From NCBI GenBank assembly GCA_026014485.1, contig JAOZIE010000023.1:1-64000 (forward strand): a DNA stretch of 64,000 nt. Direction: 5' to 3'. The position numbers and the translations under genes were made by a program. The notes under the pieces were generated by a model, which saw only the letters and a list, made by a program, of their open reading frames with translations, did not search any database and was not told the DNA's origin. Position 1 is the first letter of the stretch. The number at the start of each line of letters is the position of its first letter. The DNA comes from Candidatus Bathyarchaeota archaeon. Lineage in GTDB: Archaea; Thermoproteota; Bathyarchaeia; Bathyarchaeales; Bathycorpusculaceae. Positions 51,161-59,807 of the stretch are shown in pieces.

Positions 51161-52603
51161 ATGTCGGGTATCGACGTTAAAAAACCTGAAAAAAGAGATG
51201 AATTGATAAAATTACTGGCAGAAGCCGCAAACAAAGAAGCAAATTCAAGAGGCAAACCGACAAAACCGACAATTTCTGGCACTGCAAAAGCATTGAACAT
51301 ACACAGAGATACGCTTTACACTTGGATGAAAGAGTTCAATGTTGACTTCAAGGAGATTCTGGACCAGATGCCCAGAGCCGCCGCAGACGACACATATGAA
51401 GAACCAGCTAACACGTACCTCATCGGCGAGTCGCTGGTGGGTGAAGGAAACGAAGTTGCCCATATTGACCTCTTGATAGGCGACAAGAACGGACCCATCG
51501 GGCAGGCGTTTGCTCAGGGCATGACCATGCTGTCAGCTGGGCACACTCCGCTGTTGGCAGTCATTAGGCCTAACTTGCCGCCTAAGCCGCATACACTCAT
51601 CGTGCCCAAAGTCACGGTTAAGAACATGGGGGACACAGGAAAAATCTTTGGCCCAGCCCAAGCCGCCGTCGCCAAAGCCGTCGCTGATTCAGTGCAGGAG
51701 GGAATCATCCCCGCGGACAAGGTAGACGACTGGCTCATTATATGCAGCGTATTCATTCACCCCCAAGCAGGGGACTTCCGCAAGATTTACCAATACAACT
51801 ATGGCGCCACCAAAATGGCGATTCAACGCGCCCTAAAGAAGTACCCATCCATCGAGAAAATCAACTACGACAAGGACCGCGCCAAGCACCCCATCATGGG
51901 CTTTAAGGTTCCACGTCTTTGGAGACCACCATACCTGCAGATTTCGCTGGATGCACCTGACCTAGAGAGAGCCAAGAAGGTCCTCGCCCAGATTCCCGGC
52001 AGCGACCGAATCATAATAGAAGTAGGTACGCCGCTGATTAAGCGGTACGGAACCAGAGTGATAAACGACCTTCGAACCGTCGCCAAAGACTTCTTCATGG
52101 TCGCCGACCTCAAGACGCTGGACGTTGGAAAAGTCGAAGCAGACATAGCATACGAAGACACCGCTGACTCAGTGGTTGCTGCAGGACTTGCCCCGCCGGA
52201 AACTTTGGATTCGTTTGTGCATGAAGCCAAACGCCTGGGCATATACGCCTTCATCGACATGCTCAACGTTGAGGACGTGCTTGCGAAACTGAAGTCTCTC
52301 AAAGAGTTCCCCGATGTCGTCATTCTACACCGAGGCATAGACCAAGAAACAGGCAGAAGCAGCGGCTTAGAACGCATAGCTTTGATACGGGAAGCTTTCC
52401 CGAATAAGAAGTTCTTCATCGCAGTCGCAGGCGGAATTGTTCCAGAAACAGCCAAAGAAGCCTTGGATAAAGGCGCAGACATACTCATCGTCGGCAGGTA
52501 CATAACGCAGTCCAAAGACATCGAGCGTTCAGTCAGGGACTTCTTAGAGTTGACGCCTAGCATGCGCGAGGACGTTGACCTGTACAGAGTCCACGTTGAG
52601 TAA
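51161..52603 (+). CDS. fae-hps: HTH-domain / formaldehyde-activating enzyme / hexulose-6-phosphate synthase fusion
   Basis: The 480-residue protein has three parts. Residues about 8-75 hold a long helix and a helix-turn-helix (ISGTAKALNIHRDTLYTW, about 38-55). Residues about 84-250 are Fae, which joins formaldehyde to tetrahydromethanopterin: GESLVGEGNEVAHIDLLIG with the catalytic His101, and PLLAVIRPNLPPKPHTLIVP. Residues about 255-480 are Hps: LQISLDAPDLERAK, VADLKTLD, VILHRGID and AVAGGI. Fae-Hps fusions are known in archaea, where the reverse reaction supplies pentose phosphate. The N-terminal HTH is not part of the forms I know. The ATG at 51161 fits the ribosome site. Confidence 0.93.
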   Translation: MSGIDVKKPEKRDELIKLLAEAANKEANSRGKPTKPTISGTAKALNIHRDTLYTWMKEFNVDFKEILDQMPRAAADDTYEEPANTYLIGESLVGEGNEVAHIDLLIGDKNGPIGQAFAQGMTMLSAGHTPLLAVIRPNLPPKPHTLIVPKVTVKNMGDTGKIFGPAQAAVAKAVADSVQEGIIPADKVDDWLIICSVFIHPQAGDFRKIYQYNYGATKMAIQRALKKYPSIEKINYDKDRAKHPIMGFKVPRLWRPPYLQISLDAPDLERAKKVLAQIPGSDRIIIEVGTPLIKRYGTRVINDLRTVAKDFFMVADLKTLDVGKVEADIAYEDTADSVVAAGLAPPETLDSFVHEAKRLGIYAFIDMLNVEDVLAKLKSLKEFPDVVILHRGIDQETGRSSGLERIALIREAFPNKKFFIAVAGGIVPETAKEALDKGADILIVGRYITQSKDIERSVRDFLELTPSMREDVDLYRVHVE

Positions 52604-52605
52604 AC

Positions 52606-52645
52606 AGAGCAGCTTTGCTCTCCTTTTTCTTTTTTCTTTTGTTTT
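52606..52645 (+). terminator. hairpin and T-rich terminator after fae-hps
   Basis: AGAGCA (52606-52611) and TGCTCT (52616-52621) form a 6-bp stem with a GCTT loop. A pyrimidine run of mostly T follows to about 52645, where the convergent MFS gene ends. Confidence 0.7.
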
Positions 52646-53931
52646 TATGAGAAGAAAAACTTTAGCAGTAGAAATGCCATCAGGAAAATGGCGCTTGCTA
52701 TAATGAACATCAAAGGGAAGGTTAGGGTTTCAGCTAGGAAGGGTCCTAGGAAGGAGCCGCCTGCCGCGCCTAAACCTACCAGCACGTCGATGAGTCCAGT
52801 TTTTCCAGAGGGAACTATCTCCATGGAGACCGAAAGCATAAGGATAGAGTAGACTGCAAAGGCGAAGCCCATCAGAACCAGTATCACGCCCGCCATCAGC
52901 GTAGGCGCGAAGGCTAACTGAACAAAGGCCACCATCAAAAGCAGCAGGAAGCCGCGGAGAAGCATCATGCGGCGAATCTGCGTGCGTGAATTCATAGAGG
53001 TCGCCCGTTTTGATATGAAGAAGAAACCCATCATAGAGCCGCTTGAGTTTAGCATGTAAACCAAGAAGACCATGCTGGCGGGTAAAGCCAGATTTTCAGC
53101 GAAGAATATGGGCAGAGGCGTCATGAAGGTGCTTGAAGCCAAAGAGAACAAAACCATGCCCATACCGAATACTAGAAAGCTGTCTTCGCGGAGTTTTGTT
53201 CTAAGCGGATAACCGTCCATGAGGTTTGTGGCGGCTTCTAATCCGCGGTGGGTGAAGTCGAGCTTCTTTTCTATGCCTACGAGTCGGCGTTCGAAAATTA
53301 GCAGGGGGTCAGTTATTAGAAACACCGATAAAATGAAGGCTACCAAGTTTAAGCCACTGCACAAAAACAGGGTGTAGGCTGCGCTGAAACCTGTAGCGGC
53401 AGTGAATAACCCCACTAAGAGTCCTATTAGTAGCCCGATTTCTGTTAGTCCCTCGTATAGGGCGTAGGATTTTTCCCATTCGTCGCGGGAGTAGTGCTCG
53501 GCGATGAGGACGTTTTTGGGGGGTTCATGTGCCGAGTGAAGCACGGACATGATGATGTATAGGATTATGAAGGTGAATACGTTTGTGGCAAGGGAGAACA
53601 GGTATAGAAGCACAGTTATAGACAGGAATGAGAGGAGAATGTAGAGTTTGTAGCGTCTTGTTTTGTCGCAGATGTAGCCCCAGAAGTATGAGGCGGGTAT
53701 TGTAAAAAGCATGGCGAGGGCGGCCATTATGCCTATATCAACTAGGGAACCGCCGATGGCGGGCGAAACGACGTATAGGGGTATGAATACTGAAAGTAAC
53801 CCGAACGCCATTTCGTGAAAGAAGAACCCCAGTCGCCACATAGTCAAAAGCACACTCTGAAGGGAAATTAAAACGTTTACTTCGATAATGCGAAAATGTA
53901 TTTTCTTTTGAAGAAAACCTGCAGTCTCCAT
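52645..53931 (-). CDS. MFS transporter
   Basis: The 428-residue protein has twelve likely membrane helices with a central cytoplasmic loop (about residues 205-245, ERRLVGIEKKLDFTHRG). The loop after helix 2 (YFWGYICDKTRRYK) is the usual MFS motif A position. The substrate cannot be told. It is divergent from the S6e gene. Confidence 0.88.
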   Translation of the reverse strand: METAGFLQKKIHFRIIEVNVLISLQSVLLTMWRLGFFFHEMAFGLLSVFIPLYVVSPAIGGSLVDIGIMAALAMLFTIPASYFWGYICDKTRRYKLYILLSFLSITVLLYLFSLATNVFTFIILYIIMSVLHSAHEPPKNVLIAEHYSRDEWEKSYALYEGLTEIGLLIGLLVGLFTAATGFSAAYTLFLCSGLNLVAFILSVFLITDPLLIFERRLVGIEKKLDFTHRGLEAATNLMDGYPLRTKLREDSFLVFGMGMVLFSLASSTFMTPLPIFFAENLALPASMVFLVYMLNSSGSMMGFFFISKRATSMNSRTQIRRMMLLRGFLLLLMVAFVQLAFAPTLMAGVILVLMGFAFAVYSILMLSVSMEIVPSGKTGLIDVLVGLGAAGGSFLGPFLAETLTFPLMFIIASAIFLMAFLLLKFFFS

Positions 53932-53986
53932 AAATCCTTAATAGAGAGATGTTCACCTGTTTAAGCGCTGGAGAGTTAACAGTAGA

Positions 53987-54400
53987 ATGGCAAAGTTCAA
54001 GGTAGTAGTATCTGACCCCCAAGCGGGAACCTCAAAAGCTGTTGAGCTTGAAGAGTCACGTGCAGCACCGTTCATCGGCAGAAAAATCGGAGAAGTCATG
54101 GACGGCTCCGCAGTAGACATGCCCGCAACCAAAGTGCAAATCATGGGCGGCTCAGATAGCGACGGCGTCCCCATGAGACCAAACGTTCACGGTGGAGTTC
54201 GAAGGAACGTCATTTTAAGCGGCGGAGTAGGATTCAACCCGAAGAAGGAAGGGCAACGGAGGCGCAAGGCAGTTCGAGGAAACATCATAACTGACGAGAT
54301 TGCACAGATCAACATGAAAGTGGTTGAGCAGCCCAGCAAGCCCAAAGAGACGAAAGCAGAGCCTGCTAAGCCTTCGGCGCCATCAGCGGCTCCCACTTGA
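53987..54400 (+). CDS. ribosomal protein S6e
   Basis: The 137-residue protein has the S6e pattern: KVVVSDPQAGTSKAVELEE, IGRKIGEVMDG, KVQIMGGSDSDGVPMRPNVHGG and RRRKAVRGNIITDEIAQIN. The Ala/Pro/Lys tail (about 117-137) is variable. It precedes the aIF2gamma gene. Confidence 0.96.
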   Translation: MAKFKVVVSDPQAGTSKAVELEESRAAPFIGRKIGEVMDGSAVDMPATKVQIMGGSDSDGVPMRPNVHGGVRRNVILSGGVGFNPKKEGQRRRKAVRGNIITDEIAQINMKVVEQPSKPKETKAEPAKPSAPSAAPT

Positions 54401-54468
54401 ACCGCCAATGCTTATTAGTTTCTTAACATTTATTCCTCAGTTATTCATAGGTATTTGTGGAAGGTAAC

Positions 54469-55737
54469 ATGAGTAAAGAATCCAGACCCCTGCCAAAGCA
54501 GCCAGAAGTTAACATCGGAACCATAGGACACGTGGACCACGGAAAAACAACGCTGGTTCAATCCATGACAGGAGTCTGGGCTTCAAGGCACAGCGAAGAA
54601 CTCAAAAGAGGCATCACCATAAAGCTGGGCTACGCTGACCTGCCAATCTACAGGTGCCCCAACTGTGAGCCCCCAAGAAATTACTCTACAAAACCTATTT
54701 GCCCAAAATGCGCGGAGAAATCAGAGTTCGCCAGAGCGATAAGTTTTGTTGACGCTCCAGGACATGAAGCGTTGATGGCAACTATGCTTTCAGGAACCGC
54801 AATCATGGACGGAGCCATACTCGTCATCGCCGCAGATGAGTCTTGTCCCCAACCTCAGACGCGGGAGCACTTGGCGGCTGCCGAGGTCAGCGGCATAAAA
54901 AACATAATCATCGTCCAGAACAAAATCGACATAGTCGACGAGGCGAGGGCGAAGCAGAGCTATCAGGAAATCAAGAATTTTGTGAAGGGAACAGTCGCAG
55001 AAAACGCCCCTATTATTCCTGTTTCGGCGCAGCGTAGCCTAAACATCGACGTGCTGCTTAACGCTATCCAAGAGATTATTCCTACACCTGAAAGGGACGA
55101 GACAAAACCGCCGTTCATGTACATCATCAGGTCTTTTGACGTTAACAAGCCAGGAACGCCCCTCGAGAATTTGGAGGGCGGCATAGTCGGCGGAACAATC
55201 GCCCAAGGCAAGTTCATGGTAGGCGAGGAAATCGAGATTCGCCCAGGCGTCATGAGCGAGCGGGAAGGCAGAACAGTCTATGACCCGCTCATCAGCGAAA
55301 TCGTAAGCCTGCAGGCAGGCGAGCAATACGTGAAGCAAGCCACAAGCGGGGGACTCGTCGGTATAGGAACTCAGCTTGACCCTGCTTACTCTAAAGCAGA
55401 CGGCTTAACAGGAAACATCGCAGGCAAATCAGGCATGCTTCCGCCTACATTGACGGAGTTAACGTTGGAAACGCATGTTTTGGAGCGCGCGGTGGGAACA
55501 AGAGACCAGTTGAAAGTTGAAAGAATAAACCTTGACGAAACCTTGCTGCTTCACGTCGGCGCAGCCGTGAACGTGGGCAAAGTCACCGCAGCCAAAGCAG
55601 ACCTAATCAGAGTAAAACTGAACAGACCAGTTTGTGTGCTGCCTGGCTCCCGAGTGGCGATAAGCAGAAAAATCACATCTAGATGGCGCCTAATCGGCTA
55701 CGGCTTAATCGTAGATAAACCCGGCAACAAACTCTAA
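54469..55737 (+). CDS. translation initiation factor aIF2 gamma
   Basis: The 422-residue GTPase has G1 GHVDHGKTTL, the zinc knuckle CPNCEPP and CPKC (about residues 58-80), G3 DAPGHEALMATML, G4 QNKIDIV and the domain II/III barrel. It carries initiator tRNA to the ribosome with the alpha subunit. ATG 54469 follows GGAAGG; GTG 54457 is less likely. Confidence 0.96.
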   Translation: MSKESRPLPKQPEVNIGTIGHVDHGKTTLVQSMTGVWASRHSEELKRGITIKLGYADLPIYRCPNCEPPRNYSTKPICPKCAEKSEFARAISFVDAPGHEALMATMLSGTAIMDGAILVIAADESCPQPQTREHLAAAEVSGIKNIIIVQNKIDIVDEARAKQSYQEIKNFVKGTVAENAPIIPVSAQRSLNIDVLLNAIQEIIPTPERDETKPPFMYIIRSFDVNKPGTPLENLEGGIVGGTIAQGKFMVGEEIEIRPGVMSEREGRTVYDPLISEIVSLQAGEQYVKQATSGGLVGIGTQLDPAYSKADGLTGNIAGKSGMLPPTLTELTLETHVLERAVGTRDQLKVERINLDETLLLHVGAAVNVGKVTAAKADLIRVKLNRPVCVLPGSRVAISRKITSRWRLIGYGLIVDKPGNKL

Positions 55738-55745
55738 CACATTTT

Positions 55746-56162
55746 TTAGGCGTGGGTTTTTAGGAATTCGTTTGCTTTCTGCAGAACATCTTTTGCGTTT
55801 TTGAAGGTAAGCCTGCGCATGGCGTCTTCATAGGTTAACCATTCAAAACCGATGTGCTCAAACGACAGCCTCACCGCGGTTGTTTGGGTTTCCATGAGGA
55901 AGAAAATTACTTCTTTGTGAACCATTGAGCCGTGTCTTTTGTAGAAGTAGGATATATGCTGTTTGAAGTCGTCTATGAAGTATGCGTCGGCTATGCCTGT
56001 TTCCTCTCTGAGTTCACGGACGGTGGTTTCCTGTTCAGTTTCGCCTTTTTCCACGTTGCCCTTCACGAAATCCCAGTGGCCAGCCTCGTACTGGAGAAGT
56101 AGAAACTTGGCTTCAGGATTTTTCGAGTATACAACTGCGCCACAGGATTTCTCGGTTAACAT
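55746..56162 (-). CDS. Nudix hydrolase (Ap4A pyrophosphatase-like)
   Basis: The 138-residue protein has the Nudix box GNVEKGETEQETTVRELREE followed by TGI (about residues 38-60), with all conserved Gly and Glu residues. The setting AVVYSKNPEAKFLLLQYEAGHWDFVKG fits diadenosine tetraphosphate hydrolases. GTG 56177 is a possible longer start. A minus-strand TATA (CTTTTAAGG, 56221-56213) lies upstream. It ends eight bases after aIF2gamma, tail to tail. Confidence 0.9.
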   Translation of the reverse strand: MLTEKSCGAVVYSKNPEAKFLLLQYEAGHWDFVKGNVEKGETEQETTVRELREETGIADAYFIDDFKQHISYFYKRHGSMVHKEVIFFLMETQTTAVRLSFEHIGFEWLTYEDAMRRLTFKNAKDVLQKANEFLKTHA

Positions 56163-56177
56163 AAACTTGCCGCCCAC

Positions 56178-56508
56178 GCCCCTTTAACATACGTCATAAC
56201 TAAATAGGTTACCCCTTAAAAGCAGTTCTGAAAAAACTAAACACCCTACAAACACTCACGCTCAAACGCACCGTTTCCTAAGAAGTTGCCCTGGCGGTTA
56301 CTACCACAGTGGTTGCAGAGTAGTCGCTACGAGCGTAACCAGAACAAAAACAACAAAATAGACCCCGATGAAAAAACGTTAGGTCAAAAAAGCCGCACAT
56401 TTCGGGCGAGTTGTTCTTCAGGCAGAACGGGAAGTTGCATATTTATATAGGGATAGAAAAGATATACTGCTTGTTCTAGTTGAGTCATATTTCGGAGAAA
56501 AGACCAAA
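56178..56508. other. 331-bp divergent intergenic region
   Basis: It holds the Nudix promoter (about 56213), a TATA box for the propeller gene (ATTTATATAG, 56441-56450) and GGAG at 56494-56497. At 56297-56316 a GTTACTACCACAGTGGTTGC stretch resembles the palindrome before the TrmB gene. I see no coding frame or RNA. Confidence 0.55.
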
Positions 56509-58179
56509 ATGGACAAGGCATCAACTGCAATAATCATCATAACGCTGCTAGTTGTATGCATGTTTGGAGCATGCACACCTAAAACTCGAGCTGATGTGCC
56601 CCCTGAAGTGGAATGGTCCAAAACCTTTGGAGGACCAAACTCTGATTATGGGTTTAGTTTGGTTATGACTGGAGATGGAGGCTTTGCCATAATAGGAATT
56701 ACAACTTCTTTTGGTGCTGGACATTACGATTTATGGCTAGTTAAAACAGATGCGGAAGGAAACAAACTCTGGGACAAAACCTTTGGAGGACAAAACTCCG
56801 ACGGAGGATATAGGTTGGTTGAGACTGATGACGGAGGCTTCGCCATAGTCGGGGTTACATACTCGTTTGGTGCCGAAGACGGCGATGCGTGGATAGTTAA
56901 AACAGATGCAGATGGAAACGAACTATGGAACAAAACCTACGGAGGACCAAACTTTGATTGCGGGCACGGGTTGGTTAAGACTGATGACGGAGGCTTCGCC
57001 ATAACAGGATACACAAAGTCTTATGGTGCCGAAGAAGGGGATTTATGGTTAGTCAGAACAGATGCAGATGGAAACGAACTATGGAACAAAACCTACGAAG
57101 GACCAAACTTTGATTACGGATTTAATTTAGTTAAGACTAGTGACGGAGGCTTCGCCATAACAGGATACACAAAGCCGTATGATAATGGAAAAAGCGATTT
57201 ATTGCTAGTTAGAACAGATGCAGCTGGAAACAAACTCTGGGACAAAACCTTTGGAGGACCATATGAGGACAGAGGAACTATGTTGATTGAGACTAGTGAC
57301 GGAGGCTTCGCCATAACAGGGTATACAAAGGCTAATGGGTATGAATTGTTCAACGATTTATGGTTAATTAGAACAGATGCAGCTGGAAACAAACTCTGGG
57401 ACAAAACCTTTGGAGGACCAAACGCCGACGAGGGACGTAGTTTGATTGAGACCCGCGACGGAGGCTTCGCCATAACAGGATCCACAACCGCTAGCGATGA
57501 CAGAGGCGATCTGTGGTTAATTAAGACGGATGCGGCTGGAAACAAACTCTGGGACAAAACCTTTGGAGGACCAAAATTTGACTATGGGTTCGATTTGGTT
57601 GAGACCGATTATGGAAGCTTCATCATAACTGGACGTACATTCTCTTTCGGTGAAGGAAACGACGACGTCTGGCTAATTAAAACAGCCAGCCCCGTTCAGT
57701 CTAGTGTACTGCTTACTTGTTCATCTTCCCCTGCGTTAATCGGTTCAGCTGTTAACTGCTCTACGCTGATAACAGGTTCAAGCCCAACAGGCACAATCAC
57801 GTGGACCTCAAACAGCACAACAGGCACCTTCGCTTCAGCTACGACCCCAGTTTATGACGGCGTTTCTAATACAACCTACACTGACACAACTCCAAGCACT
57901 GTAAACATCACAGCAACTTATAGTGGAGACCAAAGCAACTTGCCAAGCAGCAGCAACTTCATTCTGGTGATTGTAGAACCTGACAGTTCAGCGGACCTCA
58001 ATGGCGATAGCACAGTAAATTTCAAAGACATCACCTACTTTGTTGACGCATACACACAGTATTGGAAAAGCTTGCCCCGTTACGCCGACCCCAAAGCAGA
58101 TTTCAACCACGATGGCAAAATCAACTCGGAAGATTTCACCTTGTTCATCAACGCCTACAGAAGGCAGTGGCTCCACTAA
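56509..58179 (+). CDS. secreted seven-blade propeller protein with dockerin-like tail
   Basis: The 556-residue protein has a signal peptide (residues 1-28). Seven repeats of 51-54 residues follow (about 36-395), each like GGPNxDxGxxLVxTxDGGFAIxGxT and DLWLVKTDAxGNxLWDKTF, giving a seven-blade propeller. Next is one Ig-like domain (about 400-485). The C-terminus has two calcium-binding EF-type repeats, ADLNGDSTVNFKDITYFV and ADFNHDGKINSEDFTLFI (about 495-550), arranged as in type I dockerins. It should be exported. The tail may hold it to another surface protein or just stabilise it; no cohesin is seen here. Confidence 0.85.
   Translation: MDKASTAIIIITLLVVCMFGACTPKTRADVPPEVEWSKTFGGPNSDYGFSLVMTGDGGFAIIGITTSFGAGHYDLWLVKTDAEGNKLWDKTFGGQNSDGGYRLVETDDGGFAIVGVTYSFGAEDGDAWIVKTDADGNELWNKTYGGPNFDCGHGLVKTDDGGFAITGYTKSYGAEEGDLWLVRTDADGNELWNKTYEGPNFDYGFNLVKTSDGGFAITGYTKPYDNGKSDLLLVRTDAAGNKLWDKTFGGPYEDRGTMLIETSDGGFAITGYTKANGYELFNDLWLIRTDAAGNKLWDKTFGGPNADEGRSLIETRDGGFAITGSTTASDDRGDLWLIKTDAAGNKLWDKTFGGPKFDYGFDLVETDYGSFIITGRTFSFGEGNDDVWLIKTASPVQSSVLLTCSSSPALIGSAVNCSTLITGSSPTGTITWTSNSTTGTFASATTPVYDGVSNTTYTDTTPSTVNITATYSGDQSNLPSSSNFILVIVEPDSSADLNGDSTVNFKDITYFVDAYTQYWKSLPRYADPKADFNHDGKINSEDFTLFINAYRRQWLH
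56613..57687 (+). repeat. seven tandem 153-159-bp coding repeats
   Basis: The blade repeats are strongly alike at the DNA level. Blocks such as AACAAACTCTGGGACAAAAC and GACGGAGGCTTCGCCATAAC recur almost unchanged in several units, most clearly in units 4 to 7. Confidence 0.9.
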
Positions 58180-58502
58180 CGCCAGCAACCTGCCGTTTCT
58201 TGCGCGATGGCTGTCACGAAACTGTTTTGCCTCCATTCTTTGATGGCTAAAACTGAACAAACACAAAAACCAACACGAAAAAACATCACGCAACCAGCAA
58301 CTAAAACGCAAAATTTCACGGGGCTATTTGGCTGCTAATAGCGATTCAGTGCAGAAAAGATAGAGGGGTAGGTCTCTATTGGCGTTTTCCGAAGTCAAAC
58401 CAACATGGAAGTGCCGCGGGGCAAGTTTCTGTTGGCAAACAGTTTAAAGCCACCGAACAGAAGAACCCATAACAGAACAGAACCAGCAAGGAAAGAGCCA
58501 AG
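58180..58502. other. 323-bp intergenic region
   Basis: Two small hairpins are visible: GCTATT/AATAGC (58323-58342) and ATAGAG/CTCTAT (58360-58379). AGTTTAAAG (58440-58448) is a TATA box for the PIN gene. No tRNA or coding frame is seen. Confidence 0.5.
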
Positions 58503-58928
58503 ATGGCAAACACGCCAGAGAAAAAGCAGCCGCTGAAAGTAATTGCGGATTCAAATGCGCTGTTCATTCCGCTCCAGTTTAAACTGGACATATTCGCGGA
58601 ACTGGAAAGGCTGCTGAACCGAAACTTCCAACTGGTTCTGCTTTCCCCCGTGAAGCGGGAACTGGAAACCCTCGCCAGAGAAAACTCGCCCAAAATGCGC
58701 AGAAACGCCGTGTTCGCGCTGCAACTAGCCCAAAAATGCGCCTACGTCAACGTGCCAAAGAAGCAAAAAGAGCAAACAGACGATGCAATAATCCGCATCG
58801 CAAAAGCGTGGAATGTTCCCGTGTTCACAAATGATAAAGAGCTTAAAAGGAAGCTAAGAGATATAAGCATGCCAGTGATTTATCTGAGGGAAAAATCACG
58901 TCTAGAACTTGACGGGTTGATACCGTAA
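58503..58928 (+). CDS. PIN-domain protein of the Rpo7 operon
   Basis: The 141-residue protein has the PIN acidic residues in VIADSNALFIP, SPVKRELETL, QTDDAIIRIA and VFTNDKELK. This PIN lineage, similar to Fcf1/Utp24-type nucleases, commonly sits between aIF2gamma and Rpo7 in archaea and has been linked to RNA processing. No antitoxin gene is next to it, so a toxin role is unlikely. AAGGAAAG precedes the ATG. Confidence 0.88.
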   Translation: MANTPEKKQPLKVIADSNALFIPLQFKLDIFAELERLLNRNFQLVLLSPVKRELETLARENSPKMRRNAVFALQLAQKCAYVNVPKKQKEQTDDAIIRIAKAWNVPVFTNDKELKRKLRDISMPVIYLREKSRLELDGLIP

Positions 58929-59546
58929 ATGTTTAAACTCATTACTCTGCAAGATACCATCCGCATCCCGCCTGAAACCTTCGGCAACCCACTTGAAGCA
59001 GTGGGCAAAGAACAAGTCAAAGCAAAATATGAAGGCGTAGTCGACGAAGAACTAGGCTACGTAATAGCCGTAAGCAAAGTCGAAGTTAGCCCCATCGGCA
59101 AAATAATCCCAGGCGATGGAGCCACATACCACAAAGTAACATTCTCCCTCCTCACATTCTACCCAGTTATTCAGGAAATCGTTGAAGGCGACGTAGTAGA
59201 AATCGCAGATTTCGGAGCCTTCGTACGTATCGGGCCAGTAGATGCACTTCTCCACGTTTCACAACTCATGGACGACTTCATCAGCTACGACGAAAAACAA
59301 GGCGTCTTACTGGGCAAAGAAACCAAAAGAAGACTGGGTACAGGAGACCAAGTCCGCGTAAGAATCACCGCAGTTTCGCTGGGCAGGGCAGGAAGCTCAG
59401 GCAAAATCGGCGTAACCGCAAGACAACCTTTCTTGGGCAAACTGGACTGGCTAAAAGAAGAGCTAAAAGGACCTGAAGAAGAACCTGAAAAGAAACCAGC
59501 TGAGGAGAAAAAAGCAAAAGCTGATAAGAAGGAGAAAGCGGCATGA
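58929..59546 (+). CDS. rpoE: RNA polymerase subunit Rpo7 (RpoE')
   Basis: The 205-residue protein has the N-terminal tip domain (ITLQDTIRIPPETFG) and an S1 domain (EGDVVEIADFGAFVRIGPVDALLHVSQ, in content), plus a Lys/Glu/Pro-rich tail (about 180-205). It starts directly after the PIN stop and overlaps the Spt4 gene (ATGA). Confidence 0.95.
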   Translation: MFKLITLQDTIRIPPETFGNPLEAVGKEQVKAKYEGVVDEELGYVIAVSKVEVSPIGKIIPGDGATYHKVTFSLLTFYPVIQEIVEGDVVEIADFGAFVRIGPVDALLHVSQLMDDFISYDEKQGVLLGKETKRRLGTGDQVRVRITAVSLGRAGSSGKIGVTARQPFLGKLDWLKEELKGPEEEPEKKPAEEKKAKADKKEKAA

Positions 59547-59728
59547 GCGAGAAAGCATGCTCAAACTGCCACTTCATAACAAAAGAAAATGTCTGCCCAA
59601 AATGTAGGTCAACAAGCCTAAGCGAAGATTTCGGCGGCATAGTCGTCGTGTTTGACCCCGAAAGCTCCGCCATCGCCAAAGCCATGAAGGCAAAGGAAAA
59701 AGGGCGTTACGCACTCAAAGTCCGGTAA
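59543..59728 (+). CDS. spt4: transcription elongation factor Spt4 (RpoE'')
   Basis: The 61-residue protein has the zinc ribbon ACSNCHFI and VCPKCRST and the GGIVVVFDPESSAIAKAM segment of Spt4. It partners Spt5 on RNA polymerase. The start overlaps the Rpo7 stop. Confidence 0.95.
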   Translation: MSEKACSNCHFITKENVCPKCRSTSLSEDFGGIVVVFDPESSAIAKAMKAKEKGRYALKVR

Positions 59729-59807
59729 ACGCGGCAACAACCTTAACTTCTTTTTCTGTGTATAAACAAGCAGCGTAAGCCTTCAGAGTAGGCAAGCGGA
59801 GGCTCAA

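Noticed and set aside
58323-58379. two 6-bp hairpins that could mark a small RNA
   Set aside because: The stems are short, have no C/D or H/ACA boxes I can place and no promoter of their own.
58503-58928. VapC-type toxin
   Set aside because: There is no antitoxin gene, and its place between aIF2gamma and Rpo7 is a conserved housekeeping position.
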